DNA of 55,511 nt, taken from the NCBI GenBank assembly GCA_017409205.1, contig JAFQTF010000055.1:1-55511 (forward strand). Direction: 5' to 3'. A model generated the notes under the pieces. The model was not told where the DNA came from and searched no databases. It worked only from the letters and a program-made list of their open reading frames with translations. The translations under genes were made by a program, and so were the position numbers. Shown piece by piece: positions 33,375 to 42,268 of the stretch. Source of the stretch: Oscillospiraceae bacterium. GTDB taxonomy: Bacteria > Bacillota > Clostridia > Oscillospirales > Oscillospiraceae. Each line of letters begins with the position of its first letter. Positions within the stretch are counted from its first letter, which is position 1.

Positions 33375-34229
33375 TCAATTTGCTGTGCCCACAATGCCGA
33401 AGGCGCCGGGGCCTCCGTGGCAGGTGATAACGCAGCCGGTGGGAACCCAGGTGAAATTGTGGTAGCCGAGCCCATGCAGAGTTTCCTCCACGGCGTGGGC
33501 CAGAGTATCTTCAAAGTAAGGTGCCCGGATCAGCCAGATGTGCTCAAAACCAAGATTCTCTTTGCTTGTGAATTCCCGGATGACTGTGGGAAGCACCTTT
33601 TCCATGGCGCCCCGGTATTTCTTTCCGGCGATCAGTTTGCCATCGATGATCTCAATGAGGGGATGCAGATGAAGCAGATTACCCACAAGAGCCACGGCGT
33701 TGCTGACCCGTCCTCCGGCCCGGAGATAGTCCAGATTCCGGGGGAGGAAACACATCCGCGTCGCTGCAGAAATGGCTCCGGCAGCGGCAGCAGCGGCCTC
33801 CAGCGTGGCGTCAGGATGGTCGGCCAGCCACTGTGCCATGGCAGCTACAACGGAGCACTGCCCCACGGAAACATGTCTGGTGTCCACGCTCCTGACATAG
33901 TCCCGGCCTTCGGCGGCCAGCAGAGCGCTGTGGTAAGAGCAGGTGGTGACAGCGGAGTATGCCAGATGCAGGAATTGCTTGTCCGGATATTTCTCATGGA
34001 GGGCATCAAAGACTTTCTCAAAATCATAAGGGGTGCAGCCGCTGGTGGTGGGCACCTTGCCGGTGCGGTCATAGTAACCACAGACCTCTTCAGGAGGGAA
34101 TGTGCCGTCATCCCTGGTCTCACTGCCCATGTTCACGTGCATGGGCACCAGCGCCACCCCAAGCTTACGGGCCAGGGCAGGGGGGATGTCGGAACCGGTT
34201 TCGGCAACGAGAATGATATTGTGGTCCAT
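33375..34229 (-). CDS. DegV family protein (second copy)
   Basis: 284 residues. Marks are ILVAETGSDIPPALARKLGVAL, the ligand loop PTTSGCTPYDF, AYSAVTTCSYHSALLA and the Arg-Gly phrase YLRAGGRVSNA. It is a fatty-acid-binding DegV/FakB-type protein, clearly diverged from the copy at 22311-23171 (which has an NLSGSYNS loop where this has TTCSYHSA). Different fatty-acid preference is the usual reason for several copies. It has its own strong promoter and lies alone after the arginine cluster. Confidence 0.92.
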   Translation of the reverse strand: MDHNIILVAETGSDIPPALARKLGVALVPMHVNMGSETRDDGTFPPEEVCGYYDRTGKVPTTSGCTPYDFEKVFDALHEKYPDKQFLHLAYSAVTTCSYHSALLAAEGRDYVRSVDTRHVSVGQCSVVAAMAQWLADHPDATLEAAAAAAGAISAATRMCFLPRNLDYLRAGGRVSNAVALVGNLLHLHPLIEIIDGKLIAGKKYRGAMEKVLPTVIREFTSKENLGFEHIWLIRAPYFEDTLAHAVEETLHGLGYHNFTWVPTGCVITCHGGPGAFGIVGTAN

Positions 34230-34294
34230 ACAATGGAGATTCCTTTCGACAAGATAACAGAAATTTTTACATCGGTTTCTGAAAAACTGATGAG

Positions 34295-34323
34295 ATTATA
34301 CTATAGCACATTCTTTTTGTCAA
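34295..34323 (-). promoter_or_regulatory. Promoter of the second degV gene
   Basis: Minus-strand TTGACA (34318-34323) and TATAAT (34295-34300), 17-base spacer. From here to 34563 I see no gene or clear signal. Confidence 0.88.
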
Positions 34324-34563
34324 TGGTTTGTTGTTCCTGCCGGGGATGCCATGCGGGGGATACGGAACAATACGGGGCCGGCGTTCATCAGTCACCAAAG
34401 TACAAAGAAGACACACCCAATGGGGATGCACTGCCCGGAAGGCAGGAAGGAGGGATTCATTCCATTATGGAGTTGCCACTGTCAAAACCAGCGGCAGGCA
34501 GCTGTTTGCCGGACATTTACGAAACCCTGCATTTCGAATCCGCCTTCCCAATACCCATTACGC

Positions 34564-34599
34564 AGAAAAGAGACACACCGAAAGGTGTGTCTCTTTTCT
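34564..34599 (-). terminator. Terminator of the tRNA operon
   Basis: A perfect palindrome AGAAAAGAGACACACC with its complement around a 4-base loop; the TCTTTTCT end acts as the T-rich tail. It touches the CCA end of tRNA-Tyr. Confidence 0.88.
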
Positions 34600-34683
34600 G
34601 GTGGGGGAGGACGGATTCGAACCATCGAAGCGAAACGCAGCAGATTTACAGTCTGTCCCCTTTGGCCACTCGGGAACTCCCCC
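34599..34683 (-). tRNA. tRNA-Tyr (GTA)
   Basis: 85 bases with encoded CCA. Acceptor GGGGGAG/CTCCCCC, anticodon loop CTGTAAA giving GTA, a long variable arm as expected for class II tRNA-Tyr, and T-arm GGTTCGAATCC. It follows tRNA-Thr by 33 bases in one transcript. Confidence 0.97.
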
Positions 34684-34716
34684 ATATTCAATTCTGTTGA
34701 GCTTTAGAGGTCTGCT

Positions 34717-34792
34717 TGGAGCCGATAGACGGACTTGAACCCCCAACCTACTGATTACAAATCAGTTGCTCTGCCAATTGAGCTATACCGGC
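34717..34792 (-). tRNA. tRNA-Thr (TGT)
   Basis: 76 bases with encoded CCA. Acceptor GCCGGTA/TATCGGC, D-arm AGCTCAATTGGCAGAGC, anticodon stem-loop CTGATTTGTAATCAG giving TGT, T-arm GGGTTCAAGTCC. Confidence 0.97.
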
Positions 34793-34812
34793 GGCTCAAA
34801 CAGAACACGCTT

Positions 34813-34840
34813 ATTATAACACGCAAACCCAAAATGTCAA
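34813..34840 (-). promoter_or_regulatory. Promoter of the tRNA-Thr/tRNA-Tyr operon
   Basis: Minus-strand TTGACA (34835-34840) and TATAAT (34813-34818), 16-base spacer, about 15 bases before the tRNA. Confidence 0.88.
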
Positions 34841-34871
34841 GCATAATTTTGCTTTTTTCTAAAAAATTTTC

Positions 34872-34902
34872 AGCGGCCTTTTCTTATTCCGAAAAGGCCG
34901 CT
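34872..34902 (-). terminator. Terminator after the radical SAM gene
   Basis: AGCGGCCTTTTC/GAAAAGGCCGCT stem, 7-base loop, with a T-rich stretch (GAAAATTTTTT) on the minus-strand side. Confidence 0.82.
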
Positions 34903-34977
34903 TTTTCTCTTGTTACCTTATTTTATCGAACTTTTCGGCCATGGTAGGATTCGGTCCAAGCCACATAGTCCCAGAGA

Positions 34978-35847
34978 TCACGGAAAAAACTTCAGTTCAC
35001 TGGGCTGCTGCTCCCAGTGCGAAATGGCTTTGTTTACCTGTGACAGCATTTTTTCCCTATCCATGGGGAAGGTGCCTCGAAAACGCATCTCAATCACATC
35101 ATGGAAGGCATCATATACCATTCCCTCCACATTGATCAACTCCATGAACCGACGCTCTTCCCGGAGGTTTTCCTGTTCATCAGCCGGAACATAGCGGCCT
35201 GCCACGATATCCCGGTACAAAGGCGCTCTCTTGTGATGGAATACACTGAAATTGATAACCTTGTGGGGCTTCGTCCGGTTGAAGAACCCGGCTGTGGCTT
35301 CGGCATTTTCCAGTCCCCTGCCCTTTCCGGCAATACCGGTCATCATGTGGGCATTATAGATCATACCCACTTTCTGAATTCGGGCAATCTGGGTATATGC
35401 CTGCTCCAGATTGTGATCTTTCTTCATAAAGGCCAGCACATCGTCAAGACCGGACTCAATGCCAAGATAAAGGTTCCGCACACCGGCATCATACAACGTC
35501 TGCAGTTCTTCATCAGACTTTTCGCTGATATTGGTGACGGTGGCATCCATGTTGATGGCTTCACAACCGGGGAAATAATGGTGGACTTTTTCAAGAATCC
35601 ACAGGAGATGATCCGTGGCAAGGCCAAAAGCATTTCCATCTCCCAGAAAGATGGTCTTGGGATTGCCGCCGGCATTGTGGACCCGAATCATTTCTGCTTC
35701 GATCTGTTCTTTCGGAAGCTCCCGGTAACGCAGATGCTTGAACAGACCGCAGAAGGTACAGGCATTATAGGAACAACCCACAGCCACAGGAAGCATATAG
35801 GATGCCCGCTCCATGGGCGGACGACAGATCTGACCTTCGTACTGCAT
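34978..35847 (-). CDS. Radical SAM protein of unknown substrate
   Basis: 289 residues. The iron-sulfur site is GCSYNACTFCG, giving Cys25-x4-Cys30-x2-Cys33 rather than the usual Cx3Cx2C. The barrel continues with FLGDGNAFGL (SAM contact), NMDATVTNISEKSDEEL, NLYLGIESGLDDVLAFMKK and ARIQKVGMIYNAHMMTGIAG. The order resembles Elp3/HemN-like Elp3-fold radical SAM proteins found in Clostridia, whose reactions are mostly unknown. GGAGGGG precedes the ATG and a promoter overlaps the leader. It stands alone between the tRNAs and ilvE. Confidence 0.88.
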   Translation of the reverse strand: MQYEGQICRPPMERASYMLPVAVGCSYNACTFCGLFKHLRYRELPKEQIEAEMIRVHNAGGNPKTIFLGDGNAFGLATDHLLWILEKVHHYFPGCEAINMDATVTNISEKSDEELQTLYDAGVRNLYLGIESGLDDVLAFMKKDHNLEQAYTQIARIQKVGMIYNAHMMTGIAGKGRGLENAEATAGFFNRTKPHKVINFSVFHHKRAPLYRDIVAGRYVPADEQENLREERRFMELINVEGMVYDAFHDVIEMRFRGTFPMDREKMLSQVNKAISHWEQQPSELKFFP

Positions 35848-35875
35848 ATTATCCCCTCCGATTTCATTTTCTTTT

Positions 35876-35903
35876 ATTATATCATGGCGCCCGAGGGATG
35901 CAA
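35876..35903 (-). promoter_or_regulatory. Promoter of the radical SAM gene
   Basis: Minus-strand TTGCAT (35898-35903) and TATAAT (35876-35881), 16-base spacer. Confidence 0.75.
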
Positions 35904-35971
35904 GTGGTATCTTTCGTGTTTTTTACAAAAACAATTGCCTTTCTCTGACGAACATTTTCTCATTTCTGCTA

Positions 35972-36000
35972 TTGACCTTCCGGGGGCTTAGTGCTAAAAT
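35972..36000 (+). promoter_or_regulatory. Promoter of ilvE
   Basis: TTGACC (35972-35977) and TAAAAT (35995-36000), TGC extension, 17-base spacer. Confidence 0.8.
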
Positions 36001-36036
36001 AAACCAATCCAATCTGATTATCGAGGTGCTTACACT

Positions 36037-37047
36037 ATGGAGAAAAAGAATATCGACTGGGGTAATCTGAGCTTTGGCTATGTCCAGACAGACTACCGCT
36101 ATGTTTCCAATTTTAAGGACGGCGCATGGGATGCAGGCGGACTGACCACCGATGCCAACATCACCATGAACGAATGTGCAGGCGTTCTGCAGTATGCCCA
36201 GACCTGCTTCGAGGGCATGAAGGCCTACACCACCGAGGACGGCAGGATCGTCTGCTTCCGGCCTGACCTGAATGCTGCCCGCATGGCGGATTCCTGCCGC
36301 CGGCTGAAGATGCCTGTGTTCCCCGAGGAAAAGTTCCTGGAGGCCATCGTGGAGACTGTCCGGGCCAATGCTGCCTGGGTACCCCCCTTCGGCAGCGGCG
36401 CATCCCTGTATCTGCGGCCTTACATGTTCGGCAGCAACCCTGTCATCGGCGTCAAACCTGCCACTGAATACCAGTTCCGCGTTTTCGCCACTCCCGTGGG
36501 CCCCTACTTCAAGGGCGGCATCCGTCCTCTGACTGTTCGTATTTCTGATTTCGACCGTGCCGCTCCCAGAGGTACCGGCCATGTCAAGGCCGGCCTGAAT
36601 TACGCCATGAGCCTCTACGCCATCGTGGACGCTCACGAGCAGGGCTATGATGAGAACATCTATCTGGACTCCGCTACCCGCACCTGCATTGAGGAGACCG
36701 GCGGCGCCAACGTGATCTTCATCAAGGGCAACACTTTGGTCACTCCCAAGTCCGACACCATTCTGCCCTCCATAACCCGCCGGAGCCTGCTCTATGTAGC
36801 AAAGGAATATCTGGGCATGGAAGTCCAGGAGCGGGAAGTGAAGCTGACGGAGATCGGCGAATTCGAGGAATGTGGCCTCTGCGGTACCGCAGCCGTTATT
36901 TCCCCCGTGGGCAAGATCGTGGATCACGGCACCGAATACACCTATGCCGGCTTTGGCCCTGGAATCCAGAAGCTCTACGACACCCTCACCGGTATCCAGA
37001 TGGGCCGCATTGAAGCCCCCGAAGGCTGGATTACCGTCATCGAATAA
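36037..37047 (+). CDS. ilvE: Branched-chain amino acid aminotransferase
   Basis: Makes leucine, isoleucine and valine from their keto acids with glutamate, using PLP. 336 residues, fold-type IV, the larger BCAT II form. Lys184 in GHVKAGLNYA forms the Schiff base; QTCFEGMKAY, SLYLRPYMFG and the ETGGANVIF phosphate-binding loop are conserved. The ribosome site (GAGGTG) is about 10 bases before the ATG. It is a single-gene unit with promoter and hairpin. Confidence 0.96.
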   Translation: MEKKNIDWGNLSFGYVQTDYRYVSNFKDGAWDAGGLTTDANITMNECAGVLQYAQTCFEGMKAYTTEDGRIVCFRPDLNAARMADSCRRLKMPVFPEEKFLEAIVETVRANAAWVPPFGSGASLYLRPYMFGSNPVIGVKPATEYQFRVFATPVGPYFKGGIRPLTVRISDFDRAAPRGTGHVKAGLNYAMSLYAIVDAHEQGYDENIYLDSATRTCIEETGGANVIFIKGNTLVTPKSDTILPSITRRSLLYVAKEYLGMEVQEREVKLTEIGEFEECGLCGTAAVISPVGKIVDHGTEYTYAGFGPGIQKLYDTLTGIQMGRIEAPEGWITVIE

Positions 37048-37080
37048 TTCCCCAACAAGGGACGTACCCTAAAACATAGA

Positions 37081-37112
37081 CAACAGGCGCAGCGGATCCG
37101 CTGCGCCTGTTG
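37081..37112 (+). terminator. Palindromic hairpin after ilvE
   Basis: A perfect 32-base palindrome (CAACAGGCGCAGCGGA and its complement). There is no T-run, so termination strength is uncertain. Confidence 0.6.
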
Positions 37113-37178
37113 CTGTGTATCTGCCAATAATGATCCGGAAGCCAGGTAGGATGACAGCCATCTTTCTTCTGATACTAC

Positions 37179-37207
37179 TTGCACGGGATCCATTCCTCTG
37201 ATACAAT
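37179..37207 (+). promoter_or_regulatory. Promoter of msrA
   Basis: TTGCAC (37179-37184) and TACAAT (37202-37207), 17-base spacer, 20 bases before the start codon. Confidence 0.72.
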
Positions 37208-37228
37208 CAGAGAAAAGGAGGCATGGAT

Positions 37229-37735
37229 ATGGCAAACATGGAAACAGCATATTTTGCAGGGGGCTGCTTCTGGTGCATTACCCCCACCTTCCGGGAACTG
37301 CCTGGCGTACAGAATGTGGTCAGCGGATATTCCGGCGGCGAGGAGGCAGACCCCAGCTATGAGGATGTGAAGTATCAGCGCACTGGCCACCGGGAAACCA
37401 TCCGCATTGACTATGATCCGACTCGGGCGGATTTCGACCGGTTGATGGATATTTTCCTGGCAAGCGTGGATCCCTATGATCCGGACGGCCAGTTTATCGA
37501 CCGGGGATTCTCCTATACCCTGGCCATCTATTATCTCTCTGAGGCCCAGAGAGCTGCTGCAGAGGAGAAGATCCGGAAACTGGAACGTGATGCCGGGAAA
37601 CCGGTATACATCCGTGTGGAGCCGTTCAGGAGCTTCTGGCGGGCGGAAGAGTACCATCAGGACTATTACCGCAAAAACCCGGAGGCCTTCCGGCAGGAGC
37701 TTATCGATTCCGGAAGAATGAAGGTAGAAAACTGA
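37229..37735 (+). CDS. msrA: Peptide-methionine (S)-S-oxide reductase
   Basis: Repairs oxidised methionine in proteins. 168 residues. The active site is AGGCFWCI with nucleophile Cys13 and the second Cys16; GYSGGEE, YEDVKYQRTGHRETIRI and EEYHQDYYRKNP are typical. The ATG at 37229 sits 7 bases after GGAGG, whereas the ATG at 37223 is only 1 base from it. It ends just before the convergent ileS terminator. The extra Cys three residues after the catalytic one fits some anaerobe MsrA forms. Confidence 0.95.
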   Translation: MANMETAYFAGGCFWCITPTFRELPGVQNVVSGYSGGEEADPSYEDVKYQRTGHRETIRIDYDPTRADFDRLMDIFLASVDPYDPDGQFIDRGFSYTLAIYYLSEAQRAAAEEKIRKLERDAGKPVYIRVEPFRSFWRAEEYHQDYYRKNPEAFRQELIDSGRMKVEN

Positions 37736-37754
37736 CCGCCTGTTCAACAAAGAA

Positions 37755-37784
37755 AAACTGCCCGGCTGGATTCCCAGCCGGGCA
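37755..37784 (-). terminator. Terminator of ileS
   Basis: TGCCCGGCTGG/CCAGCCGGGCA stem with a 4-base loop, then GTTTTTCTTTG on the minus strand. Confidence 0.9.
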
Positions 37785-37794
37785 AATTGTTTGT

Positions 37795-40584
37795 TTACAG
37801 TTCGATGTCCATCTTGCTGATGACGGAGGCGCAGCGGGGGCAGAGACCCTCGGCGTTTGCCTGCTCGCTGTGCATCCAGCAGCGGGGGCACTTGGCGCCC
37901 TTGGCTTCGGAAACACCAATGGTCAGACCGGGGAAGTTGGCACCCTGAGCGACCTCAGCGCCATCCTCGGCAGCGGCCCAGTCCACAGCGGAAACGATGC
38001 AGATTTCAGCCAGGTTCAGACCTTCGCAGGCAGCCTTCAGGGCTTCATCAGCGGTTTCCAGAGTGACACGGGCTTCCAGAGCCTTACCGATGCGGCCGTC
38101 CTTACGGGCCTTCTCCAGAACGCCGTTGACATCCTGACGCAGCTTCATGACGGTAGCCCACTTTTCCATGGCGGCAGCATCCAGAGCGTACTCGGCAAAG
38201 CTTTCAGGCATCTGGTTCAGCAGCACATTCCGGGCATCATCGCCCTCGCGGTGAGGCATTTCCTGCCAGATCTCATCGCAGGTGAAGGCCAGGATGGGAG
38301 CGAAGACCTTTGCCATGGCATCCAGGATCAGGAACAGGGCAGTCTGGGCAGAGCGGCGGCGCAGGCCATTGGCCTCTTCGCAGTAAAGACGGTCCTTCAG
38401 GATATCCAGATAGAAGCTGGACAGTTCCACCACGCAGAAATCGTTGATGGCGTGGGTGATGTTGTGGAATTCGTAGCCATTGTAAGCCTTGCGGCACAGC
38501 TTCACCAGTGCATCCAGCTTGGTCAGCACCCAGCGGTCCAGTTCTTCCATTTCGCCAGCAGGAACCAGATTGTTGGGATCGAAGCCATTGAGGTTGCCTA
38601 GGCAGTAGCGGGCGGTATTACGGAACTTCAGATAGTTCTGGGCGATCTGCTTGAAGATCTCCTTGGAGCAGCGGACGTCCACGTGATAGTCAGAGGAGGC
38701 GGCCCACAGGCGGACGATGTCAGCGCCGAAGTCCTTGATCAGGTCAGCGGGATCAACACCGTTGCCCAGAGACTTGTGCATGGCGCGGCCCTGACCGTCA
38801 ACTACCCAGCCATGGGTGATGACCTGCTTGAAGGGAGCACCCTGGTCCAGAGCACCAACGGAAGTCAGCAGGGAGGACTGGAACCAGCCGCGGTACTGGT
38901 CGGCACCTTCCAGATAGACGTCAGCAGGCCACAGCTCGGGGGTATCCTTCATCAGGGAAGCAAAATGGGTGGAGCCGGAGTCGAACCAGCAGTCCAGAGT
39001 ATCAGTTTCCTTATCGAAGTCCTTACCGCCGCAGTGGGGGCAGGTGAAGCCTTCGGGAACCAGATCCATGGCTTCATTTTCGAACCAGGCATTGGAACCC
39101 TTCTCGTCAAACAGGGCAGAGATCTTGGCAATGGATTCGGGGGTGGAGACAGGCTTGCCGCAATCCTTACAGTAGAACACGGGGATGGGCAGACCCCAAC
39201 GACGCTGACGGCTGATGCACCAGTCGGCGCGCTCCCGGATCATGCTGACCATGCGGTCCTCGCCCCAGGCGGGGAACCACTGGACGTTTTCGATGGCCTG
39301 GATGGCCTGATCCTTGAAGGATTCCACAGAGCAGAACCACTGGGGAGTTGCACGGAAGATAACGGGCTTCTTGCAGCGGTCGTGGTGGGGATAGGAGTGG
39401 ATGATGTTCTCGGAAGCGAACAGCATGCCCAGTTCCTTCATGTCCTCCAGAATGATGGGGTTGGACTTTTCGGTGGGCAGACCGGCATACTTGCCGGCGT
39501 AATCGGTGTGACGGCCGTAGTCGTCCACGGGAACCACAAGCTCCATGCCGTAGCGCATGCAGGTCTGGTAGTCATCGGCACCAAAGCCGGGAGCGGTGTG
39601 GACACAGCCGGTACCGGAATCCATGGTGACGTACTCAGCCCAGACCAGACGGGAGGTCTTGTCCAGGAAAGGATGCTGTGCCAGCATATTTTCGAAGAAG
39701 GCGCCGGGATAGGAGGCCAGAACCTCGTAGTTCTCAAAACCACCCATCTTCATGGTCTTTTCCATCAGAGCCTCAGCCATGATGTAGGTCTCGCCGTTGT
39801 CGGCCTTTACCAGAACGTAGGAGTCTCTGGGATGCAGGCAGATGGCCATATTGCCGGGCAGAGTCCAGATGGTGGTGGTCCAGATGACGAAGAAGGTGCG
39901 GCTCAGATCAAAACCGGCCAGCTTACCCAGATCGTCCTTCATGGGGAACTTGACGTAGACAGAGGTACAGGGATCATCCTTGTACTCAATGTCGGCTTCA
40001 GCCACAGCAGTGGCACAGAAGGGACACCAGGTAACGGGCTTCAGACCCTTGTAGATGTAGCCCTTGTCGAACATCCGACCAAAGACCTTCACTTCCTGCG
40101 CTTCGAAGTGCTTATCCATGGTGCGGTAGGGCTTTTCCCAGTCGCCCACAACGCCCAGACGCTTGAAGCCTTCCCGCTGCTTGTTGATGAAGTCCTGTGC
40201 AAAGGCTTCGCAGGCGGTACGGAATTCGGGAACGGTCATGTCCTTGTTCAGCTTCTTCTTGGAGGTTTCGATGGCGCGCTCAATGGGCAGGCCATGGTTG
40301 TCCCAGCCGGGGACATAGGGGGTGTAGTGGCCCATCATGGCCTGGCTGCGAACGATGAAATCCTTCAGTGCCTTGTTCAGGGCGTGGCCCATGTGGATGT
40401 AGCCGTTGGAGAAGGGAGGGCCGTCATGCAGCACGAAGGGGGGCAGATCCTTGTTCTTTTCCAGCATAGCGCTGTACAGATCCATTTCCTCCCATTTTTT
40501 CAGCATGCCGGGTTCCCGGGCAGGCAGACCAGCCTTCATGGGGAACTTGGTCTGGGGTGTGATGATGGTGTTTTTGTATTCCAT
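37795..40584 (-). CDS. ileS: Isoleucyl-tRNA synthetase
   Basis: Charges tRNA-Ile and edits valine. 929 residues, class I. The HIGH motif is HMGH (64-67) in GPPFSNGYIHMGHALNKALK, the KMSKS motif is AMHKSLGN (about 600), and the editing insert holds FFVIWTTTIWTLPGN and DSGTGCVHTAPGFGADDY. A C-terminal zinc finger CPRCWMHSEQ...CPRCASVI closes the protein. The start at 40584 follows GGAGGTAAGG. A T-box leader precedes it, so it is induced when isoleucine charging falls. Confidence 0.97.
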   Translation of the reverse strand: MEYKNTIITPQTKFPMKAGLPAREPGMLKKWEEMDLYSAMLEKNKDLPPFVLHDGPPFSNGYIHMGHALNKALKDFIVRSQAMMGHYTPYVPGWDNHGLPIERAIETSKKKLNKDMTVPEFRTACEAFAQDFINKQREGFKRLGVVGDWEKPYRTMDKHFEAQEVKVFGRMFDKGYIYKGLKPVTWCPFCATAVAEADIEYKDDPCTSVYVKFPMKDDLGKLAGFDLSRTFFVIWTTTIWTLPGNMAICLHPRDSYVLVKADNGETYIMAEALMEKTMKMGGFENYEVLASYPGAFFENMLAQHPFLDKTSRLVWAEYVTMDSGTGCVHTAPGFGADDYQTCMRYGMELVVPVDDYGRHTDYAGKYAGLPTEKSNPIILEDMKELGMLFASENIIHSYPHHDRCKKPVIFRATPQWFCSVESFKDQAIQAIENVQWFPAWGEDRMVSMIRERADWCISRQRRWGLPIPVFYCKDCGKPVSTPESIAKISALFDEKGSNAWFENEAMDLVPEGFTCPHCGGKDFDKETDTLDCWFDSGSTHFASLMKDTPELWPADVYLEGADQYRGWFQSSLLTSVGALDQGAPFKQVITHGWVVDGQGRAMHKSLGNGVDPADLIKDFGADIVRLWAASSDYHVDVRCSKEIFKQIAQNYLKFRNTARYCLGNLNGFDPNNLVPAGEMEELDRWVLTKLDALVKLCRKAYNGYEFHNITHAINDFCVVELSSFYLDILKDRLYCEEANGLRRRSAQTALFLILDAMAKVFAPILAFTCDEIWQEMPHREGDDARNVLLNQMPESFAEYALDAAAMEKWATVMKLRQDVNGVLEKARKDGRIGKALEARVTLETADEALKAACEGLNLAEICIVSAVDWAAAEDGAEVAQGANFPGLTIGVSEAKGAKCPRCWMHSEQANAEGLCPRCASVISKMDIEL

Positions 40585-40627
40585 TGGAATCCTTACCTCC
40601 ATTTGAATAATCAAAATGTATGATTGT

Positions 40628-40656
40628 ATGGCGGAGTCATGCCACCGCCGATCAGG
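40628..40656. repeat. Degenerate half copy of the GTAGGG repeat family in the ileS leader
   Basis: TGTATGGCGGAGTCATGCC followed by ACCGCCGATC, an imperfect palindromic arm resembling the repeats at 18028 and 45587. It lies between the T-box terminator and the ileS ribosome site. Confidence 0.45.
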
Positions 40657-40739
40657 TGGGTTGATTGCGTGGTATCGAGGGGAATGCAGCGATGCGGTTA
40701 TCCGGGGGTATTGGCGGGATCGAGCCTTCGCACGACAGA

Positions 40740-40973
40740 AAAAGAAACACCTTTGCCTCTGATAAGAGACAAAGGTGTCAAGTTCCTCTGCGGTACCACT
40801 CTTGTTCTGCCCTGAAGGCAGCACTCAAACGCGCTATATCGGATCGCACCCGGCGCAGCCTACATATCGGTGCGCTGCTCAGAGGTGATATTTCCGAAGT
40901 CCTGCCTGCTGCCTTGCACCATCCGGCAGCTCTCTGTAAGCGGTATCAGGGGAAACGTGTCCTCGTCCTGGCA
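40740..40973 (-). promoter_or_regulatory. T-box leader of ileS (isoleucine)
   Basis: The minus strand shows the T-box sequence AACAAGAGTGGTACCGC (40790-40806), whose GGTACC part binds the tRNA CCA end. It is followed by a terminator stem CACCTTTG/CAAAGGTG (40748-40777) with TTTCTTTTT. The stem I region (about 40840-40970) has the specifier candidate ATC (40887-40889) in GAAATATCACC, an isoleucine codon. Uncharged tRNA-Ile would stabilise the antiterminator and switch ileS on. It starts directly after the divIVA stop. Confidence 0.93.
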
Positions 40974-40980
40974 TTGTTAT

Positions 40981-41646
40981 TTACTTCTTGCCCAGGTCAA
41001 AGTTCCGGCCGAACTGCAGGTTCATGGTGGAGAACTTGCTGGTGGTGGTGTCGTTGACAGGGTGCTTGGGCTCTGCCTTGGGAGCAGTATCGGTGGTGGT
41101 GCCTACCAGATTCTCCAGATTCTTGGAGATCTCGCTGGCGACATCATCGCTGTTGTAGTCAAAGGCGGCCTTGGGGGCCTCAGCCTTGACAGGAGCATTG
41201 GCATTCTTGATGCGGTCCAGAGCCTGGATGCAGGAACGCAGCTGCTCCTGCAGCTCATTGATCTTGGCGGATGCAGTCCGGCGGGCTTCTTCCACACGCT
41301 CGTTCTCAGCGGCAAGGGCCACATCGGACTTTTTGGCGTTTTCGGAAGCGGTGGCGCTGGCGTTGCTCAGCATCTGTGCACACTTGGCTTCGGCTTCGCG
41401 AACCATCTTGTCACAGGTCTTCTGGGCGTTGACAACAGCATCCTTCATGGCAGCTTCGTTCTTGCGGTACTCTTCCAGCTTGCCAACCAGAACGCGCATC
41501 TTGCTCTTGAGCAGGGCGTTTTCCTTATACAGGGTGACGTAATCCTCAGTCAGGGGCTCCAGAAACTCATCGACCTGCTGCATATCGTAGCCGCCGAAAT
41601 TGCGCTTGTTGAAAGAAATCTGATCGATCTGCTGCGGTGTAAACAT
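40981..41646 (-). CDS. divIVA: DivIVA-domain cell division/polarity protein
   Basis: 221 residues. The N-terminus FTPQQIDQISFNKRNFGGYD matches the DivIVA lipid-binding domain with its conserved F and GYD. A long coiled coil follows (about 25-150, heptads such as VDEFLEPLTEDYVTLYKENALL) and then a disordered T/P-rich tail. It binds curved membrane at poles and septa and guides division or wall growth. It lies 39 bases after sepF and 295 bases before ileS; the yggS-sepF-divIVA-ileS order is typical of Gram-positive division clusters. Confidence 0.93.
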   Translation of the reverse strand: MFTPQQIDQISFNKRNFGGYDMQQVDEFLEPLTEDYVTLYKENALLKSKMRVLVGKLEEYRKNEAAMKDAVVNAQKTCDKMVREAEAKCAQMLSNASATASENAKKSDVALAAENERVEEARRTASAKINELQEQLRSCIQALDRIKNANAPVKAEAPKAAFDYNSDDVASEISKNLENLVGTTTDTAPKAEPKHPVNDTTTSKFSTMNLQFGRNFDLGKK

Positions 41647-41685
41647 AACGGTTTCCCTCTTTCGTATATTTATTTGGAATATGGC

Positions 41686-42240
41686 TTAGATGTAGCTCTC
41701 AACCTCAGCCTGCAGGGTCTCCAGGTCGCCCACAATGTCCATATTATGGGGGCAGAACAGGTAAGCAGACTGGGCGATCTTCTTCACATCGCCATCCAGT
41801 GCGTAAACACAGCCGGACAGGAAGTCCACCACACGGCGGGCCATAGCCTTGTCCACATTCTCCATGTTGACGATGACGGCCTTGCGGTTGCGCAGATCGT
41901 CAGCGGCCTTGGAGGTGTCATTGAAGCTGCCGGGACGGAACAGCACCACTTCCTGCTTGTTGCCCACGGTTCTGTTCACCACGGAGCCGGAGAAGCCGGC
42001 GGCGGGGGCAGCAGCAACGGGAGCGGCGGGAACGGGGCTGAAGCCAAAGCTGTCCTCTTCCTCTTCTTCGTCCATCATGGGCATGGAAGAAGGAGCGGGA
42101 GCGGGGGCAGCGCGGCGCTTTTCGCGGCGGGGCTCAGCGGGCTCATCATAATCATCGAGGTAATCATCCTCGTCGTAATCATCGTAGTCATCTTCGGCAT
42201 AGGGCTGGGCAAATTTCTTTACATTATCCCAAAAACTCAT
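41686..42240 (-). CDS. sepF: Cell division protein SepF
   Basis: 184 residues. The N-terminal amphipathic membrane anchor is MSFWDNVKKFAQPYAED; a very acidic stretch (DDYDDYDEDDYLDDYDE) and an Ala/Pro linker follow. The C-terminal SepF core has VVLFRPGSFNDTSKAADDLR, KAVIVNMENVDKAMARRVVDF and a final GCVYALDGDVKKIAQSAYLF. SepF tethers FtsZ to the membrane. The start at 42240 has AGGAGG 10 bases upstream. It is translated between yggS (28-base gap) and divIVA. Confidence 0.95.
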   Translation of the reverse strand: MSFWDNVKKFAQPYAEDDYDDYDEDDYLDDYDEPAEPRREKRRAAPAPAPSSMPMMDEEEEEDSFGFSPVPAAPVAAAPAAGFSGSVVNRTVGNKQEVVLFRPGSFNDTSKAADDLRNRKAVIVNMENVDKAMARRVVDFLSGCVYALDGDVKKIAQSAYLFCPHNMDIVGDLETLQAEVESYI

Positions 42241-42268
42241 TTCTATATATCCTCCTAATATGTTCACA

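Noticed and set aside
34324-34563. Gene or RNA between the second degV promoter and the tRNA terminator
   Set aside because: Short frames only, no ribosome sites followed by plausible proteins, no recognisable RNA fold.
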